DNA from: Phycisphaerales bacterium
Lineage (GTDB): Bacteria; Planctomycetota; Phycisphaerae; Phycisphaerales; SM1A02
NCBI GenBank assembly: GCA_022446795.1
Contig: JAKVBX010000024.1
Span: 1 to 56,628, forward strand
DNA length: 56,628 nt
Direction: 5' to 3'
Below, one piece after another: positions 17,998-27,438 of this stretch. Every line of letters starts with the position of its first letter. Position 1 is the first letter of the stretch. The position numbers and the translations under genes are program-made. The notes below the pieces were generated by a model, which was not told the DNA's origin, made no database searches, and worked only from the letters and a program-made list of their open reading frames with translations.

Positions 17998-20900
17998 GTG
18001 CAGTGTCGACGAAGTGACGTGAACGGACGCACGTGGCTGGTCGCATGTGTCCTGGGCATGGTGATCGCGGCCCTGGGTGGAACCGCCCGGGCAGAACCCT
18101 CGCGAACCATCCCGGCCATGGCGGGTGATCGCCTCGGCGGACTGGTCTTGCCGGTCGAACCCCGGGAGGGGCCGATCCAGCTCAATGCGCTGCGCGCCTG
18201 GACCTGGACCGTCGATGGCACCAAGCGACTGCTCCTCAGCGGCGACGTCGTCATTCATATCGCGGATTTCTCGTTCGAGGGGGAAGCCGCGGTCGTCTGG
18301 CTCGACCGGATTCCCAGCGCGGATGGTGAGATCAACCAGATCGTCGTCTTCCTGCCGGAAGTCACCAGCCGAACCAGCCTGGCCGGCACCGGCCCCAACG
18401 GCCGCAACCTCCTGATCACCGGAAGCAGTCGAGGCAAGGTCGGCCTGAACGCCGCCGCGTTCTATCCCGTTCGACCTGTGGGGCAGGACGCCCTCATCGA
18501 CCTGGCTCAGCGCCGCTTGTCGGGATACGTCGCCCGGTTGATGAATTCCAAGCCCGTGCTTCAGCCGGTACCGCAGATGGTTGATCCCACGCCGGCGGTG
18601 CAATGGGCGCCGACCCCCGGTGGCAGCCTGCAGGTCGCCGCCGATGCCGCCGGTCGAATACCCGAGTCCATGGACACCCAGGAGTCCGGCTGGCTTCGCA
18701 GTCCACAGGGGATGGTCGCCTTCTCCGCGGACGAACTGAATTTTGAAACCGACGAGGAGGAGAACGTCCTCATCGCGGATGGTTCGGTGGTCGTGGAGTA
18801 CCGGCCCACCGGCGTCGCCGACGCCACCGGTGAACTGCGACTGTCCGCCGAACGCGCGGTGGTCTTCCTGGAACCCGGTTCGATCCGGGACATGAGCCGA
18901 TCACAGATGAGCGTTGATGCCATCCGCGGCGTGTACCTGGAAGGCAACGTGATCGCGGAAGCCGACCGGGACGAGTACATGGTGCGGGCCCCGCGGATGT
19001 ACTACGACTTCAAGACGGACCAGGCCGTCATGGTTGATGCGGTCATGCGGACGTACGACCGCAAGAGCAACACACCGGTCTATGCCCGGGCCGCCGAGAT
19101 GCGCCAGATCTCGGCCAATCGATGGACCGGCCAGGATGTGAACGTATCGGCCTCGGCCTTCTTCGAGCCGACCCTCTCGATCGGCTCACGCGCCGTCACC
19201 ATCGACCGCGTTCCCGGCGGGCTGGCCGAGGACGGCTCCATCGTCGAATCCTCGATCCTCGTCGACGCCCAGGACAACACGCTCCGGGCCGGGGGCGTGC
19301 CCTTCATGTACTGGCCCCACTACCGCGGCAGCGTGCAGGATGTTCCGCTGCGTGGCATCCGAACCGGGTTCGGTGACTACGAGGGCGTCATGGTGGAATC
19401 CACCTGGGACGTCTACGCCCTGCTGGGAATCAAACGACCCGAGGGCATCGACATGACCGTCGACGCAGACGGCTTCACGAAACGCGGCGGTGGCCTGGGC
19501 TTTGACATGGTCATCGACAGGCCTGGAAACAAGGGCGCACTGGACCTCTACGGCATGTACGACAGTGGGCAGCAGGTGACGGACACCGGCATCGTCCAGG
19601 ATGTTCCCGAGGAGATCCGCTACGCGACGCTGTGGGAGAACACCCTGCAGCTCGACCCGGCCTGGACCATCCAGACCCAGGCATCCTGGTTCTCCGATTC
19701 GACCTTCGTCACCGCCTGGCGACCGGATGACTTCCGCAACCGCCGCGAGTACGAGACCTCCATCTATCTCAACTGGCAGGGCGAGAATGACTCACTCTCG
19801 GCACTGGCCAAGTACGACCTCAATGACTTCCTGTCCAACAGCTGGCTGATTGCCTCGCAGGGCTACCAGACCGAGAAGTTCCCGGAAGCGATCTACCAGC
19901 GGTACGGCGACTCCTACTTCCAGGACACGCTGACCCACTCCTGGGACCTGAGGTTCTCCCGGCTCCGCGCAGCCATTCCCTCGGGTACCGAGGCCGAGAA
20001 CGGCCTGCGATCGGGCACCTACCTGGATGACTTCGGCCAACCGCTCCCCTCCTGGCAGTTGATCGAGAATGCCGCCCAGTTCAATGGCATGCGTCGCTCC
20101 TGGGTCAACCGCGTCAGCACCCGTCAGGAACTGGCCTACCCGCTGAAGTTCGATGAACTCAACGTGACGCCCTTCGGCATGGGCCAGGTCATCGGCTACT
20201 TCGAGGAAGAGACGACCCTGCCGGATGACAGCGATCAACTCCGCCTCTACGGCAGTGGCGGCGTCAAGTTGGATACCCAGTTCCAACGGGTCTACAACGA
20301 CGTCGAAAGCGACTTCCTCGGCCTGCACCGGATGCGACACCTGATGGAGCCCTACGCCGTCGTCTGGTACGGCGTCGCCAACTACGAACCGGAGGACTTT
20401 CCCAACTACGACCCCGTCGTGGATGGCATGAACACCGGTGGTGCCGTCCGGGTGGGTATGACCAATACCCTGCAGACGCATCGCGGCGGACCGGGCCGCT
20501 GGTACGCGGTGAACTGGCTGACCGTGGACACCAACGTGGTCTTCAGCACCAGCGATCGAACCGAGCGGTATCCCTACACCCAGTGGTATGACTGGCAGCC
20601 CGCCTATTCCCAGTTGGGCAACTTCTTCCACAGCTCGGTGGAGTGGCAACTCAGTGACTCGCTGGCCTTCCTGAGCCAGGGAACGGTTGACTTCGATCTC
20701 GGGGGCTTCTCGCGGGCCTCCGTTGGCATGGAGATCAACCACACACCCCGCTTCAGCACGTTCATCGAGTACCGCTTCGTTGAAGCGGGCGAGAGCAAGA
20801 TCCTCTCGCTGGGCGCCAACTACGAGCTCTCGGATACCTACATGATCGCCGTACTGCCCCAGTACGACTTCTTCGAGGACAAGTTCCAGTCGATCCGGGC

Positions 20901-21009
20901 CGACATTACTCGCGCGTTCCCGGACTTCGACCTGAGCATCTTCGTCGACTACGACTCGATCCGCGGCGAGACCCGATTCGGGGCCTCGCTGGGTGAAGTC
21001 AACTTCTGA
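17998..21009 (+). CDS. lptD: LPS-assembly outer-membrane protein LptD (OstA)
   Basis: About 1003 residues from GTG 17998 (996 from GTG 18019). Signal peptide WLVACVLGMVIAALGGTARA. Two OstA/LptA-like beta-jellyroll segments are visible at the N-terminal side (LLLSGDVVIHIADFSFEGEA; NVLIADGSVVVEYRPTG with LRLSAERAVVFLEPG), then VYLEGNVIAEADRDEYMVRA. The C-terminal two thirds alternate like a large beta-barrel rich in Tyr/Trp and end in Phe (LGEVNF), the usual BAM signal. LptD with LptE inserts lipopolysaccharide in the outer leaflet, so the host should make LPS. It lies 64 nt after ftsY. The first ~110 codons of a longer in-frame extension are the shadow of ftsY. Confidence 0.85.
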   Translation: MQCRRSDVNGRTWLVACVLGMVIAALGGTARAEPSRTIPAMAGDRLGGLVLPVEPREGPIQLNALRAWTWTVDGTKRLLLSGDVVIHIADFSFEGEAAVVWLDRIPSADGEINQIVVFLPEVTSRTSLAGTGPNGRNLLITGSSRGKVGLNAAAFYPVRPVGQDALIDLAQRRLSGYVARLMNSKPVLQPVPQMVDPTPAVQWAPTPGGSLQVAADAAGRIPESMDTQESGWLRSPQGMVAFSADELNFETDEEENVLIADGSVVVEYRPTGVADATGELRLSAERAVVFLEPGSIRDMSRSQMSVDAIRGVYLEGNVIAEADRDEYMVRAPRMYYDFKTDQAVMVDAVMRTYDRKSNTPVYARAAEMRQISANRWTGQDVNVSASAFFEPTLSIGSRAVTIDRVPGGLAEDGSIVESSILVDAQDNTLRAGGVPFMYWPHYRGSVQDVPLRGIRTGFGDYEGVMVESTWDVYALLGIKRPEGIDMTVDADGFTKRGGGLGFDMVIDRPGNKGALDLYGMYDSGQQVTDTGIVQDVPEEIRYATLWENTLQLDPAWTIQTQASWFSDSTFVTAWRPDDFRNRREYETSIYLNWQGENDSLSALAKYDLNDFLSNSWLIASQGYQTEKFPEAIYQRYGDSYFQDTLTHSWDLRFSRLRAAIPSGTEAENGLRSGTYLDDFGQPLPSWQLIENAAQFNGMRRSWVNRVSTRQELAYPLKFDELNVTPFGMGQVIGYFEEETTLPDDSDQLRLYGSGGVKLDTQFQRVYNDVESDFLGLHRMRHLMEPYAVVWYGVANYEPEDFPNYDPVVDGMNTGGAVRVGMTNTLQTHRGGPGRWYAVNWLTVDTNVVFSTSDRTERYPYTQWYDWQPAYSQLGNFFHSSVEWQLSDSLAFLSQGTVDFDLGGFSRASVGMEINHTPRFSTFIEYRFVEAGESKILSLGANYELSDTYMIAVLPQYDFFEDKFQSIRADITRAFPDFDLSIFVDYDSIRGETRFGASLGEVNF

Positions 21010-21020
21010 GGCCACTCGAC

Positions 21021-21911
21021 ATGATCCGTATCGGCATCATCGGGGGAACCGGGCTCGGCAGCGTCCTGGAGGAACAACTGGACCCCGGTCAGCGTGCGGA
21101 AATCAATCCCAAGACCCCCTTCGGGCACCCTGCCGCTCCGATCGTCATGGGTGAGATCGACGGCACCGCCATCGCCCTGCTGCAACGCCATGGCAAGCAC
21201 CACCAGTTCAGTCCCACCAACGTTCCCTACCAGGCCAACATCTTCGCCCTCAAGATGGCCGGATGCACCCACGTCATTGCCTCGGGTGCCTGTGGCTCAC
21301 TTCAGAAGAAGATCCGACCCGGCGAGCTGGTGCTCTGCGACCAGGTGATCGATCGGACGGTCCTGCGGCATCGGTCCTTCTACGCGATGCCCGAGGTCGG
21401 CGCTGCCGTCCACGTGGAGATGGCCGACCCCTTCTGTCCGACGATGCGAGCCTGGCTGCGGGAGTCCGCCGCGTCGATTCCCTCCAGCGTCCACGATCAC
21501 GGCACCTACATCTGCATCGAGGGACCGTCCTTCTCGACCCGGGCCGAGGCCCAGTTCCATCGGCGCATGGGTGGAGATGTGGTCGGCATGACCGCCATGC
21601 CCGAGTGCCGCCTCGCCCGCGAGGCCGAGATGGCCTATGCCCTCATCGCCCTGCCGACCGACGACGATTGCTGGAAACCCGGCAACACGGATTCGACCCT
21701 GCTGGAGACGATCATCGGCAACCTGGAACAAGCGACCTCGTCAGCCATTGCGATGGTCTCACGCGCCCTGCGGAACACGGAGATCCTCGAGCGGAGTCCA
21801 TCCCCGGCCCATACGGCGCTGAACAACGCGATCTGGACCGATGTCGACGCGATTGACCCAGGGGTTCGCACGGGGCTCGCTCCGCTGTGGGGCCGGGTCG
21901 TCAAGGGCTGA
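21021..21911 (+). CDS. mtnP: S-methyl-5'-thioadenosine phosphorylase
   Basis: 296 residues. It phosphorolyses methylthioadenosine to adenine and methylthioribose-1-phosphate in methionine salvage. Family segments: IGIIGGTGLG at the N-terminus, LLQRHGKHHQFSPTNVPYQAN (phosphate and ribose site), VIASGACGSLQ, GTYICIEGPSFSTRAEAQFH, and DVVGMTAMPECRLAREAEM, which carries the base-binding residues. The start is 11 nt after the lptD stop. A purine nucleoside phosphorylase role is less likely given the MTAP-type segments. Confidence 0.92.
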   Translation: MIRIGIIGGTGLGSVLEEQLDPGQRAEINPKTPFGHPAAPIVMGEIDGTAIALLQRHGKHHQFSPTNVPYQANIFALKMAGCTHVIASGACGSLQKKIRPGELVLCDQVIDRTVLRHRSFYAMPEVGAAVHVEMADPFCPTMRAWLRESAASIPSSVHDHGTYICIEGPSFSTRAEAQFHRRMGGDVVGMTAMPECRLAREAEMAYALIALPTDDDCWKPGNTDSTLLETIIGNLEQATSSAIAMVSRALRNTEILERSPSPAHTALNNAIWTDVDAIDPGVRTGLAPLWGRVVKG

Positions 21912-21925
21912 GAGGACCCCAGCGG

Positions 21926-22729
21926 ATGCAGACGCTCTCCGAGATCCGATCGCTCCTGGAGGCCAGCGGGCTGGCGCCGCGGAAACGGCTCGGCCAGAAC
22001 TTCCTGCATGATCAGAATCACGTTCGACGGCTGATCGCAGCCGCCAACCTGTCCCCGGGTGACCGCGTGCTGGAGGTCGGTCCCGGAACCGGCACGCTCA
22101 CCGAGGCGCTTCTCGACGCTGGTGCGGAAGTCGTGGCCTGCGAACTCGACGAAGGCCTGGCCGACCTGGTGGCGGATCGACTCGGTGATCGCATCACCCT
22201 GGTCCGGGGAGACTGCCTGGGTCGACACCGGCGACTGGCCGATGCCGTGGTAGAGGCGTTGGGCGATTCACCGTGGACCCTGGTAGCCAACCTGCCCTAC
22301 CAGGCGGCCAGCCCCCTGATGATCGAACTGCTGCTTCATCACCCGAACTGCCAGGGCCAGCACGTCACCATCCAACGGGAAGTCGCCGACCGTCTCGTGG
22401 CCGCCCCGGGCACCCGCGAACGGGGGCCGCTGGGCATCATCGCATCGGTCTTCGGCCGCATCGAACGGATCGGCGACGTCCCCCCGAGCTGTTTCTGGCC
22501 GCAACCCAAGGTCACCAGTGCCATGATCTCCATCGAGCCGCTGACCGTCAGTTCGCCCGTGGACCGCGATCGCTTCGCGACCTTCGTCACGACACTGTTC
22601 TCCTCACGCCGCAAGCAACTGGGCCGCATCTTCGGACGCGATCGCACGTGGCCCGACGGGATCGATCCCACCTGGCGTCCCGAGGTGCTCACCAACGAGC
22701 AGTTGCTGGCATTGTTCGACGAGTGCTGA
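21926..22729 (+). CDS. rsmA: 16S rRNA dimethyladenosine transferase RsmA (KsgA)
   Basis: 267 residues. It dimethylates A1518 and A1519 of 16S rRNA. Motifs: LAPRKRLGQNFLHDQN, SAM-binding VLEVGPGTGTLTEALLDAG, the catalytic NLPY in LVANLPYQAASPL, and the C-terminal RRKQLGRIFG. The ATG at 21926 follows 14 nt after mtnP; a longer frame starting inside mtnP is not used. Last gene of the ribH series; the convergent efp ends 9 nt further. Confidence 0.95.
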   Translation: MQTLSEIRSLLEASGLAPRKRLGQNFLHDQNHVRRLIAAANLSPGDRVLEVGPGTGTLTEALLDAGAEVVACELDEGLADLVADRLGDRITLVRGDCLGRHRRLADAVVEALGDSPWTLVANLPYQAASPLMIELLLHHPNCQGQHVTIQREVADRLVAAPGTRERGPLGIIASVFGRIERIGDVPPSCFWPQPKVTSAMISIEPLTVSSPVDRDRFATFVTTLFSSRRKQLGRIFGRDRTWPDGIDPTWRPEVLTNEQLLALFDEC

Positions 22730-22738
22730 GCCGGGCGA

Positions 22739-23314
22739 TCACGCCTTGCCCATGTAGTCGCCGTTCTCCGTGTTGATCTTGACCACCTGGCCGACCTCGA
22801 TGAAGGGTGGCACGCGAACGCGGGCGCCGGTCTCCACCGTCGCCTCCTTCAACTGGTTGGTCGCGGTGGCGCCCTTGGGCTGGGCGATCGTGTCGGTCAC
22901 GGCCAGTTCCACTGACGGAGGCAGATCCACGCCAAGGCAACGACCGTCATACATCATGACCAGGACCTCGAGATTCTCCTTGAGCCACTGGCTCTGCTCC
23001 TGGGGAATGGAGTCCGAACCGATCTCGACCTGGTCGAAGGTCTCACCATCCATGAAGACGAACGGGCCGTTGCCCTGTCCGCTGCCGTCATAGAGATACT
23101 GCATCTGGCGCCGATCGATGCTGACGTCCTCGAGCTTGTCCGAGGAATTGAACCGGTTGACCTTGATGGTCCCGGTCTCGACATTCTTCATCTTGGCCTG
23201 GACATAGGCCGGCCCCTTGCCGGGCTTGACGTGCTCGGTCCCGATGATGACGTTCAACTGCCCGTCATAGATCAGGGCCTGGCCTCTCTTCACATCAGTT
23301 GCCTTGATCGGCAT
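22739..23314 (-). CDS. efp: Translation elongation factor P
   Basis: 191 residues, three OB-like domains. EF-P rescues ribosomes stalled at polyproline. The N-terminal domain has the tip loop EHVKPGKGPAYVQ with Lys33 at the modification site. Lysine there points to a lysylation-type (EpmA) or other lysine modification rather than EarP rhamnosylation, which uses Arg. The C-terminal signature VPPFIEVGQVVKINTENGDY is present. A good SD (GGAGG) precedes the ATG. Confidence 0.96.
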   Translation of the reverse strand: MPIKATDVKRGQALIYDGQLNVIIGTEHVKPGKGPAYVQAKMKNVETGTIKVNRFNSSDKLEDVSIDRRQMQYLYDGSGQGNGPFVFMDGETFDQVEIGSDSIPQEQSQWLKENLEVLVMMYDGRCLGVDLPPSVELAVTDTIAQPKGATATNQLKEATVETGARVRVPPFIEVGQVVKINTENGDYMGKA

Positions 23315-23389
23315 GGTCAGTCCTCCAGGAAGCTCCCCATGACCGGGGAAGTCCTACAGGATACCACCCCCCCCGGCCCCGAGGATGAA

Positions 23390-24988
23390 TCAGCGTGCAG
23401 TCGCCTCGGCACGGGTTTCCCGCAGCACGGTCACCTTGATTTCGCCCGGGAAGGTCATTTCCTCCTCGACCCGCTTGGCGATCTTCTCGGCGATATGGAA
23501 GGCGTCGTCATCATCCGCCCGGTTGGCATCGACGATGACCCGCACTTCGCGTCCTGCCTGGATGGCGAAGGCCTCCGAGACAGACTCGTTCTCGGTCGCG
23601 ATGTCCTCCAGCTGCTGCAGTCGCTGGACATACATCTCCATGGACTCGCGGCGAGCCCCCGGACGGGCGCCTGAAACGGCATCTGCCGCCATCACGATGG
23701 GCGTGTATGGAGTGGTCGAGGGGATATCCGAATGGTGGCCGCCGATGGCATTGAGCACGGCTTCCGATTTCTCGCCGTACTTCTTGGCGAACTCCATGCC
23801 GATGGCGGGGTGTCCACCCTCCATCTCGTGGTCCATTGCCTTGCCGATGTCATGCAGGAACCCACAGCGTCGAGCCAGTTCGCCGTCAAGACCGAGTTGG
23901 TCCGCAATGATCTGGCTGAGGAACGCCACCTCGATGGAGTGCCGCAGGACGTTCTGCCCGAAGCTGGTCCGGAAGTGCAGCTTGCCCATCGCCTCGATGA
24001 CCTTGGGGTGCAGGCTTCGGATGTTGGCTTCCAGGGCCGCCTCGTTCCCCATGGCCACGATACGTTCCAGCATGTCCTTGCGGACCGATGCCACCACTTC
24101 CTCGATCCGGGTGGGATGCACTCGGCCGTCACTGACGAGCTTCTGCAAGGCCTCGCCGGCAATGGCCCGGCGAATGGGATCGAAGCAGGACACCGCGATC
24201 ACGCCAGGGGTGTCATCAACCATCACGTCCACGCCGGTCGCCCGCTCGAGCGCCCGGATGTTGCGGCCTTCGCGGCCGATGACTCGTCCCTTGAGATCAT
24301 CCGAGGGAATCTTGACGGCCCGCACGGTCGAATCCGCCACGTGCTCGGCGGCGAACCGCTGGATGGCCATCAGGGTGATCTCACGGCTCTCCCCACGGGC
24401 GGATTGCTCGGCCTTCTCCAGGATCTCTCTCCGAAGGGCCGCCGCATCATGTTCGCTCTGTTCCTGGACCCGCTGGAGGAGGATCTCGCGAGCCTCGTCG
24501 ATGCTCATGTTCGAGACCTCGGCCAGCCGCTTGGTGATGTCCTCCTCGCGGGCATCCAGCGCACCCGAGCGGTCATCCAACTGGGATTCCCGCTTGTCCT
24601 GTTCGCCGGCGCGTCGATCCTGGGAGGACTGCCGCTTGTCGGCCTGCTGGTTCTTCTTCTCCAGGCTGTCTTCGCGTCGATCGAGCCGGTCCTGGTCCTT
24701 CTTGACCGCCGCCTTGAGTTCACCCAGTTCCTTCTCAAGCGCTTCTCGCCGCTCGCGGACGTGCCGCTCGGCATCCAGTTCCGCCTTGTGTCGGATCGAC
24801 TCGGCCTCGGTGGTCGCCGCCTGCTTCATGCTCTCCGCCTCGCGGCGAGCAGTCCGGATCGAACCACCAGTCATCGACCGCAGCAGGAAGGCGCCGATGA
24901 CACCACCGATCACCAGGCCAACGACGCCGACGATCGCGCCCTCGATGCTGGTGATGTCGGCCAGGAATGCGGCGGGAAGCGGTTCCAC
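23390..24988 (-). CDS. rny: Ribonuclease Y
   Basis: 532 residues from a GTG start. RNase Y is a membrane-anchored endoribonuclease that starts mRNA decay. A membrane helix lies at about 18-37 (AIVGVVGLVIGGVIGAFLL), then a long charged coiled coil to about 200, a KH domain (GRVIGREGRNIRALERATGV) and an HD domain (LRHSIEVAF, CGFLHDIGKAMDHE, GGHHSD). The protein ends TVLRETRAEATAR. The SD (AAGGGAG) lies about 6 nt before the GTG and could be masked by an upstream CTCCTTT (listed separately). Confidence 0.95.
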   Translation of the reverse strand: MEPLPAAFLADITSIEGAIVGVVGLVIGGVIGAFLLRSMTGGSIRTARREAESMKQAATTEAESIRHKAELDAERHVRERREALEKELGELKAAVKKDQDRLDRREDSLEKKNQQADKRQSSQDRRAGEQDKRESQLDDRSGALDAREEDITKRLAEVSNMSIDEAREILLQRVQEQSEHDAAALRREILEKAEQSARGESREITLMAIQRFAAEHVADSTVRAVKIPSDDLKGRVIGREGRNIRALERATGVDVMVDDTPGVIAVSCFDPIRRAIAGEALQKLVSDGRVHPTRIEEVVASVRKDMLERIVAMGNEAALEANIRSLHPKVIEAMGKLHFRTSFGQNVLRHSIEVAFLSQIIADQLGLDGELARRCGFLHDIGKAMDHEMEGGHPAIGMEFAKKYGEKSEAVLNAIGGHHSDIPSTTPYTPIVMAADAVSGARPGARRESMEMYVQRLQQLEDIATENESVSEAFAIQAGREVRVIVDANRADDDDAFHIAEKIAKRVEEEMTFPGEIKVTVLRETRAEATAR

Positions 24989-25560
24989 GGCAATCTCCCT
25001 TCACTCGCGCCAAGCGGCAGGCGAGCCCGGGCGTGCTCGTAAAGGAGGTGGTTCCACTCGGTCGATCGCGGGAGGGGCGAGGCACCCGTCCATCTGACGG
25101 GCCTGATCAGGCTGGCGTGAACGCGGTCCTTGGCTCCATGAGAGCCTTCGGCCGGATCACGATGTCCTGGTGATGGGGCGTGGGTCCTGCCGGCGAGTAC
25201 CGGTCGTGCTTCCCTGCCCTGTTGTCGCCGTCTCCTGCCGGTAAGGGCCCGAACGGTCGTTCGAACCTGGATCTCGATGAATCGTGTCGGCGAGCCAGTC
25301 GCCACGCAATCAAAGGAGCTACCTGAATCTATCGGTCACCTGGGGCCATCGGTTCGTCCGGGCCCGATCAGGTGTACCGCCGGCAAATGCCGGTCCGAGC
25401 GGCCCAACCCGTTACGGGTCGACCGGTTATGCATGGATGCCCCGTTTGGCGGTTCCATCCCGCCCTCGGAGCACCCGAAAGTACGATTTGATTATCCTGC
25501 CCCCCTGCTCCCCATGTCAAGGATCTGTTTCCGGGAGCGTCACGTCCGAAGGACCCATCG
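24989..25560. other. Long intergenic region between rny and the permease gene
   Basis: 572 bp without a convincing gene; both flanking genes are transcribed away from it. It holds several dyads: gcctgatcaggc (25102-25113), gccggcaaatgccggt near 25380, acccgttacgggt near 25410, and a strong aaaggaggtg (25041) that is not followed by a usable start on the plus strand. No tRNA, SRP RNA, 6S or known riboswitch motif was recognised. A structured leader or a small RNA is possible. Confidence 0.5.
24995..25047 (-). promoter_or_regulatory. Possible SD-masking structure in the rny leader
   Basis: On the minus strand CTCCTTT (25047-25041) can pair with the rny ribosome site AAGGGAG (25001-24995), six Watson-Crick pairs and one G-U, with a 39-nt loop that holds its own CGAGC/GCTCG stem. 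In plus-strand sense the same pairing has a C-A mismatch, so it only fits an RNA read toward rny. Confidence 0.3.
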
Positions 25561-27426
25561 ATGCCCGCCCTCCTGAACTGGCTTCTGAGGCTGCTCCCGA
25601 CCAACCCCATCTGCCTCCGGCTCGTCGCCGGCGGCTCAAGGCGGTGGCGGCACCTGGTGATCCGCGGGGCCTACCTGGCGGTGATGATCGGCGTGATGCT
25701 CTTCATCCTGCTGGCCAGCCTCGGTGGAGCGAGCATGTCGATGCGTGCCCTGGCGGCCAGCAGTGCCTCGATCTTCCAGATCACGTCCTACGTGCAGGTC
25801 CTCCTGATCTGCCTGCTGACACCCGTCTTCATGGCCGGTGCCATCGTTCACGAGTCCAGCCCGAAGACCTGGGACATCCTGCTCACGACACCCTTGAACT
25901 CGCTGCAGATCGTGCTGGGCAATCTCTTCGGCCGCTACTTCTTCGTCCTGGCGTTGCTCCTGTCGAGTTTGCCGCTCTTTGCCCTTCTCCAGATGTTCGG
26001 AGGCGTCCCGGGTCGGACCATCATTGCCAGCTATGTCATCGCGGCCATGTCGGCCCTCGTCGTTGCAGCCATTGCCGTCACGCTCAGCGTTGACCGCCGG
26101 GGCGGACGACGTGCCGTCTTCGTGTTCTACGTCGTGGTGGTCCTGTACCTGACCGCGACGTTCATTCTCGATGCCAACCTTCGCATGGCGGTCCCGTCCA
26201 CAGCGGGCGTCGCCGCCTACTCGACCACCTGGCTCACCCCGCTGAATCCCTTCCTGGCCATCCAGGCCTTGTTGAGCCCAAGCACGTACGTGGTCACCGG
26301 GGAATGGTCGGAATCCTGGTGGAGCCGCCAGTGGATGGGGAACCCGATCTCCAGTTTCAACTGGCTCTGCGTGGTCATCTCCCTGGTCCTGATCGTCTAC
26401 TCCACCCTCCGGGTCCGCATCCTGGCCATCCGGGCCAGTGGCGGCTCACTGCTTCACAAGATCTTCCGAATCGCCCCGAAACTCGCGACCGAGCGGGCGG
26501 CCCGGGGCGTCGGCCACAATCCCGTGGCCTGGCGAGAATCCCACCAGCGTCGATCCGTCGGCAGCATTCTCGCCCGATGGGGCTTCCTGGCAGTCGGACT
26601 GGCTGTGCTGATCGTCATCCTGGCCGTCCACTCATCCGCCCTGGTGGACAACTCGCCGCAGGCAATGATCAACGCGGGGACTTCCCAGACCCGCAGCCTC
26701 ATCATCGCCCTGCTGTTCGCCGAGACCATCATCATCGTGCTGACCGCCATCAATCTCAGTGCCACGGCCGTCAGCCGGGAACGGGAGGACGGTTCGCTCG
26801 ACCTGATTCTCACGACGCCCATCCAACCCGGTCCCTACCTGGCGGGCAAGCACCGTGGACTGGTCCGCTACCTCCTGCCGATGATCCTGCTGCCGGTGAT
26901 CAGCATGTTGATCATCGCGGCCTATGTGATGCTGTTCGATCCGGCACCACAAACAAGGACCATGTCCACCGGCCAGGTGGTGGAGACCCCGCTGGTCATG
27001 CCCAGTGCCAGCCTCGGTTTCGCACTGGTCTTCATCCCGTTCATCGCGTTCTGCGTCATGGTCGGCCTGCACTGGTCGATCCGATCCAAGGGCACGATCG
27101 GATCCATCGTTGCCGCCGTGATCATCATCCTCGTGTTCATCGGTCTGCTGGGCACCTGTGCGCTGGCCGCTGGACACAACATCCCGGTCTTCGGTGTGCT
27201 CATGACCACGCTGAGTCCAGGCAACATCATCCTGACGATCGGCGATCCCGTGGAGTGGTTCCGGGACAGTTGGCGAAGTGACAGTTCAGGACAGACCGTC
27301 CGCACCATGCTCGTGATCGGCGGACTCATCAGCGGCCTGATCTACGTCCTGATCGCCTGGGCGATGCACCGGTCGATGACCCGCACGTTCATGATGACCG
27401 TGCGACGGCTCTCCGGAACCAATTGA
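25561..27426 (+). CDS. Double-length ABC-2 type transporter permease
   Basis: 621 residues with about twelve hydrophobic segments. Two halves repeat the ABC-2 permease pattern: ESSPKTWDILLTTPLNSLQI near 100 and EREDGSLDLILTTPIQPGPY near 405, each followed by a G(N/K)xxGR-type segment and membrane helices. So one chain probably forms the full membrane part of an exporter. No ATPase gene is adjacent, although planctomycetes often encode it next to such permeases. The substrate is unknown. SD AAGGA lies 9 nt before the ATG. The gene ends 12 nt from the convergent pdhC. Confidence 0.8.
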   Translation: MPALLNWLLRLLPTNPICLRLVAGGSRRWRHLVIRGAYLAVMIGVMLFILLASLGGASMSMRALAASSASIFQITSYVQVLLICLLTPVFMAGAIVHESSPKTWDILLTTPLNSLQIVLGNLFGRYFFVLALLLSSLPLFALLQMFGGVPGRTIIASYVIAAMSALVVAAIAVTLSVDRRGGRRAVFVFYVVVVLYLTATFILDANLRMAVPSTAGVAAYSTTWLTPLNPFLAIQALLSPSTYVVTGEWSESWWSRQWMGNPISSFNWLCVVISLVLIVYSTLRVRILAIRASGGSLLHKIFRIAPKLATERAARGVGHNPVAWRESHQRRSVGSILARWGFLAVGLAVLIVILAVHSSALVDNSPQAMINAGTSQTRSLIIALLFAETIIIVLTAINLSATAVSREREDGSLDLILTTPIQPGPYLAGKHRGLVRYLLPMILLPVISMLIIAAYVMLFDPAPQTRTMSTGQVVETPLVMPSASLGFALVFIPFIAFCVMVGLHWSIRSKGTIGSIVAAVIIILVFIGLLGTCALAAGHNIPVFGVLMTTLSPGNIILTIGDPVEWFRDSWRSDSSGQTVRTMLVIGGLISGLIYVLIAWAMHRSMTRTFMMTVRRLSGTN

Positions 27427-27438
27427 CCAGAACGGTGC

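Noticed and set aside
23732-25042. 436-codon plus-strand frame opposite rny
   Set aside because: RNase Y on the other strand has all expected domains; the frame is a shadow.
25041-25173. aaaggaggtg as ribosome site for a plus-strand gene
   Set aside because: No start codon at suitable spacing and the following frame is short and featureless.
25250-25290. ttcgaac motif as tRNA T-loop
   Set aside because: Flanking bases do not form a T-stem on either strand and no acceptor or anticodon arm is present.
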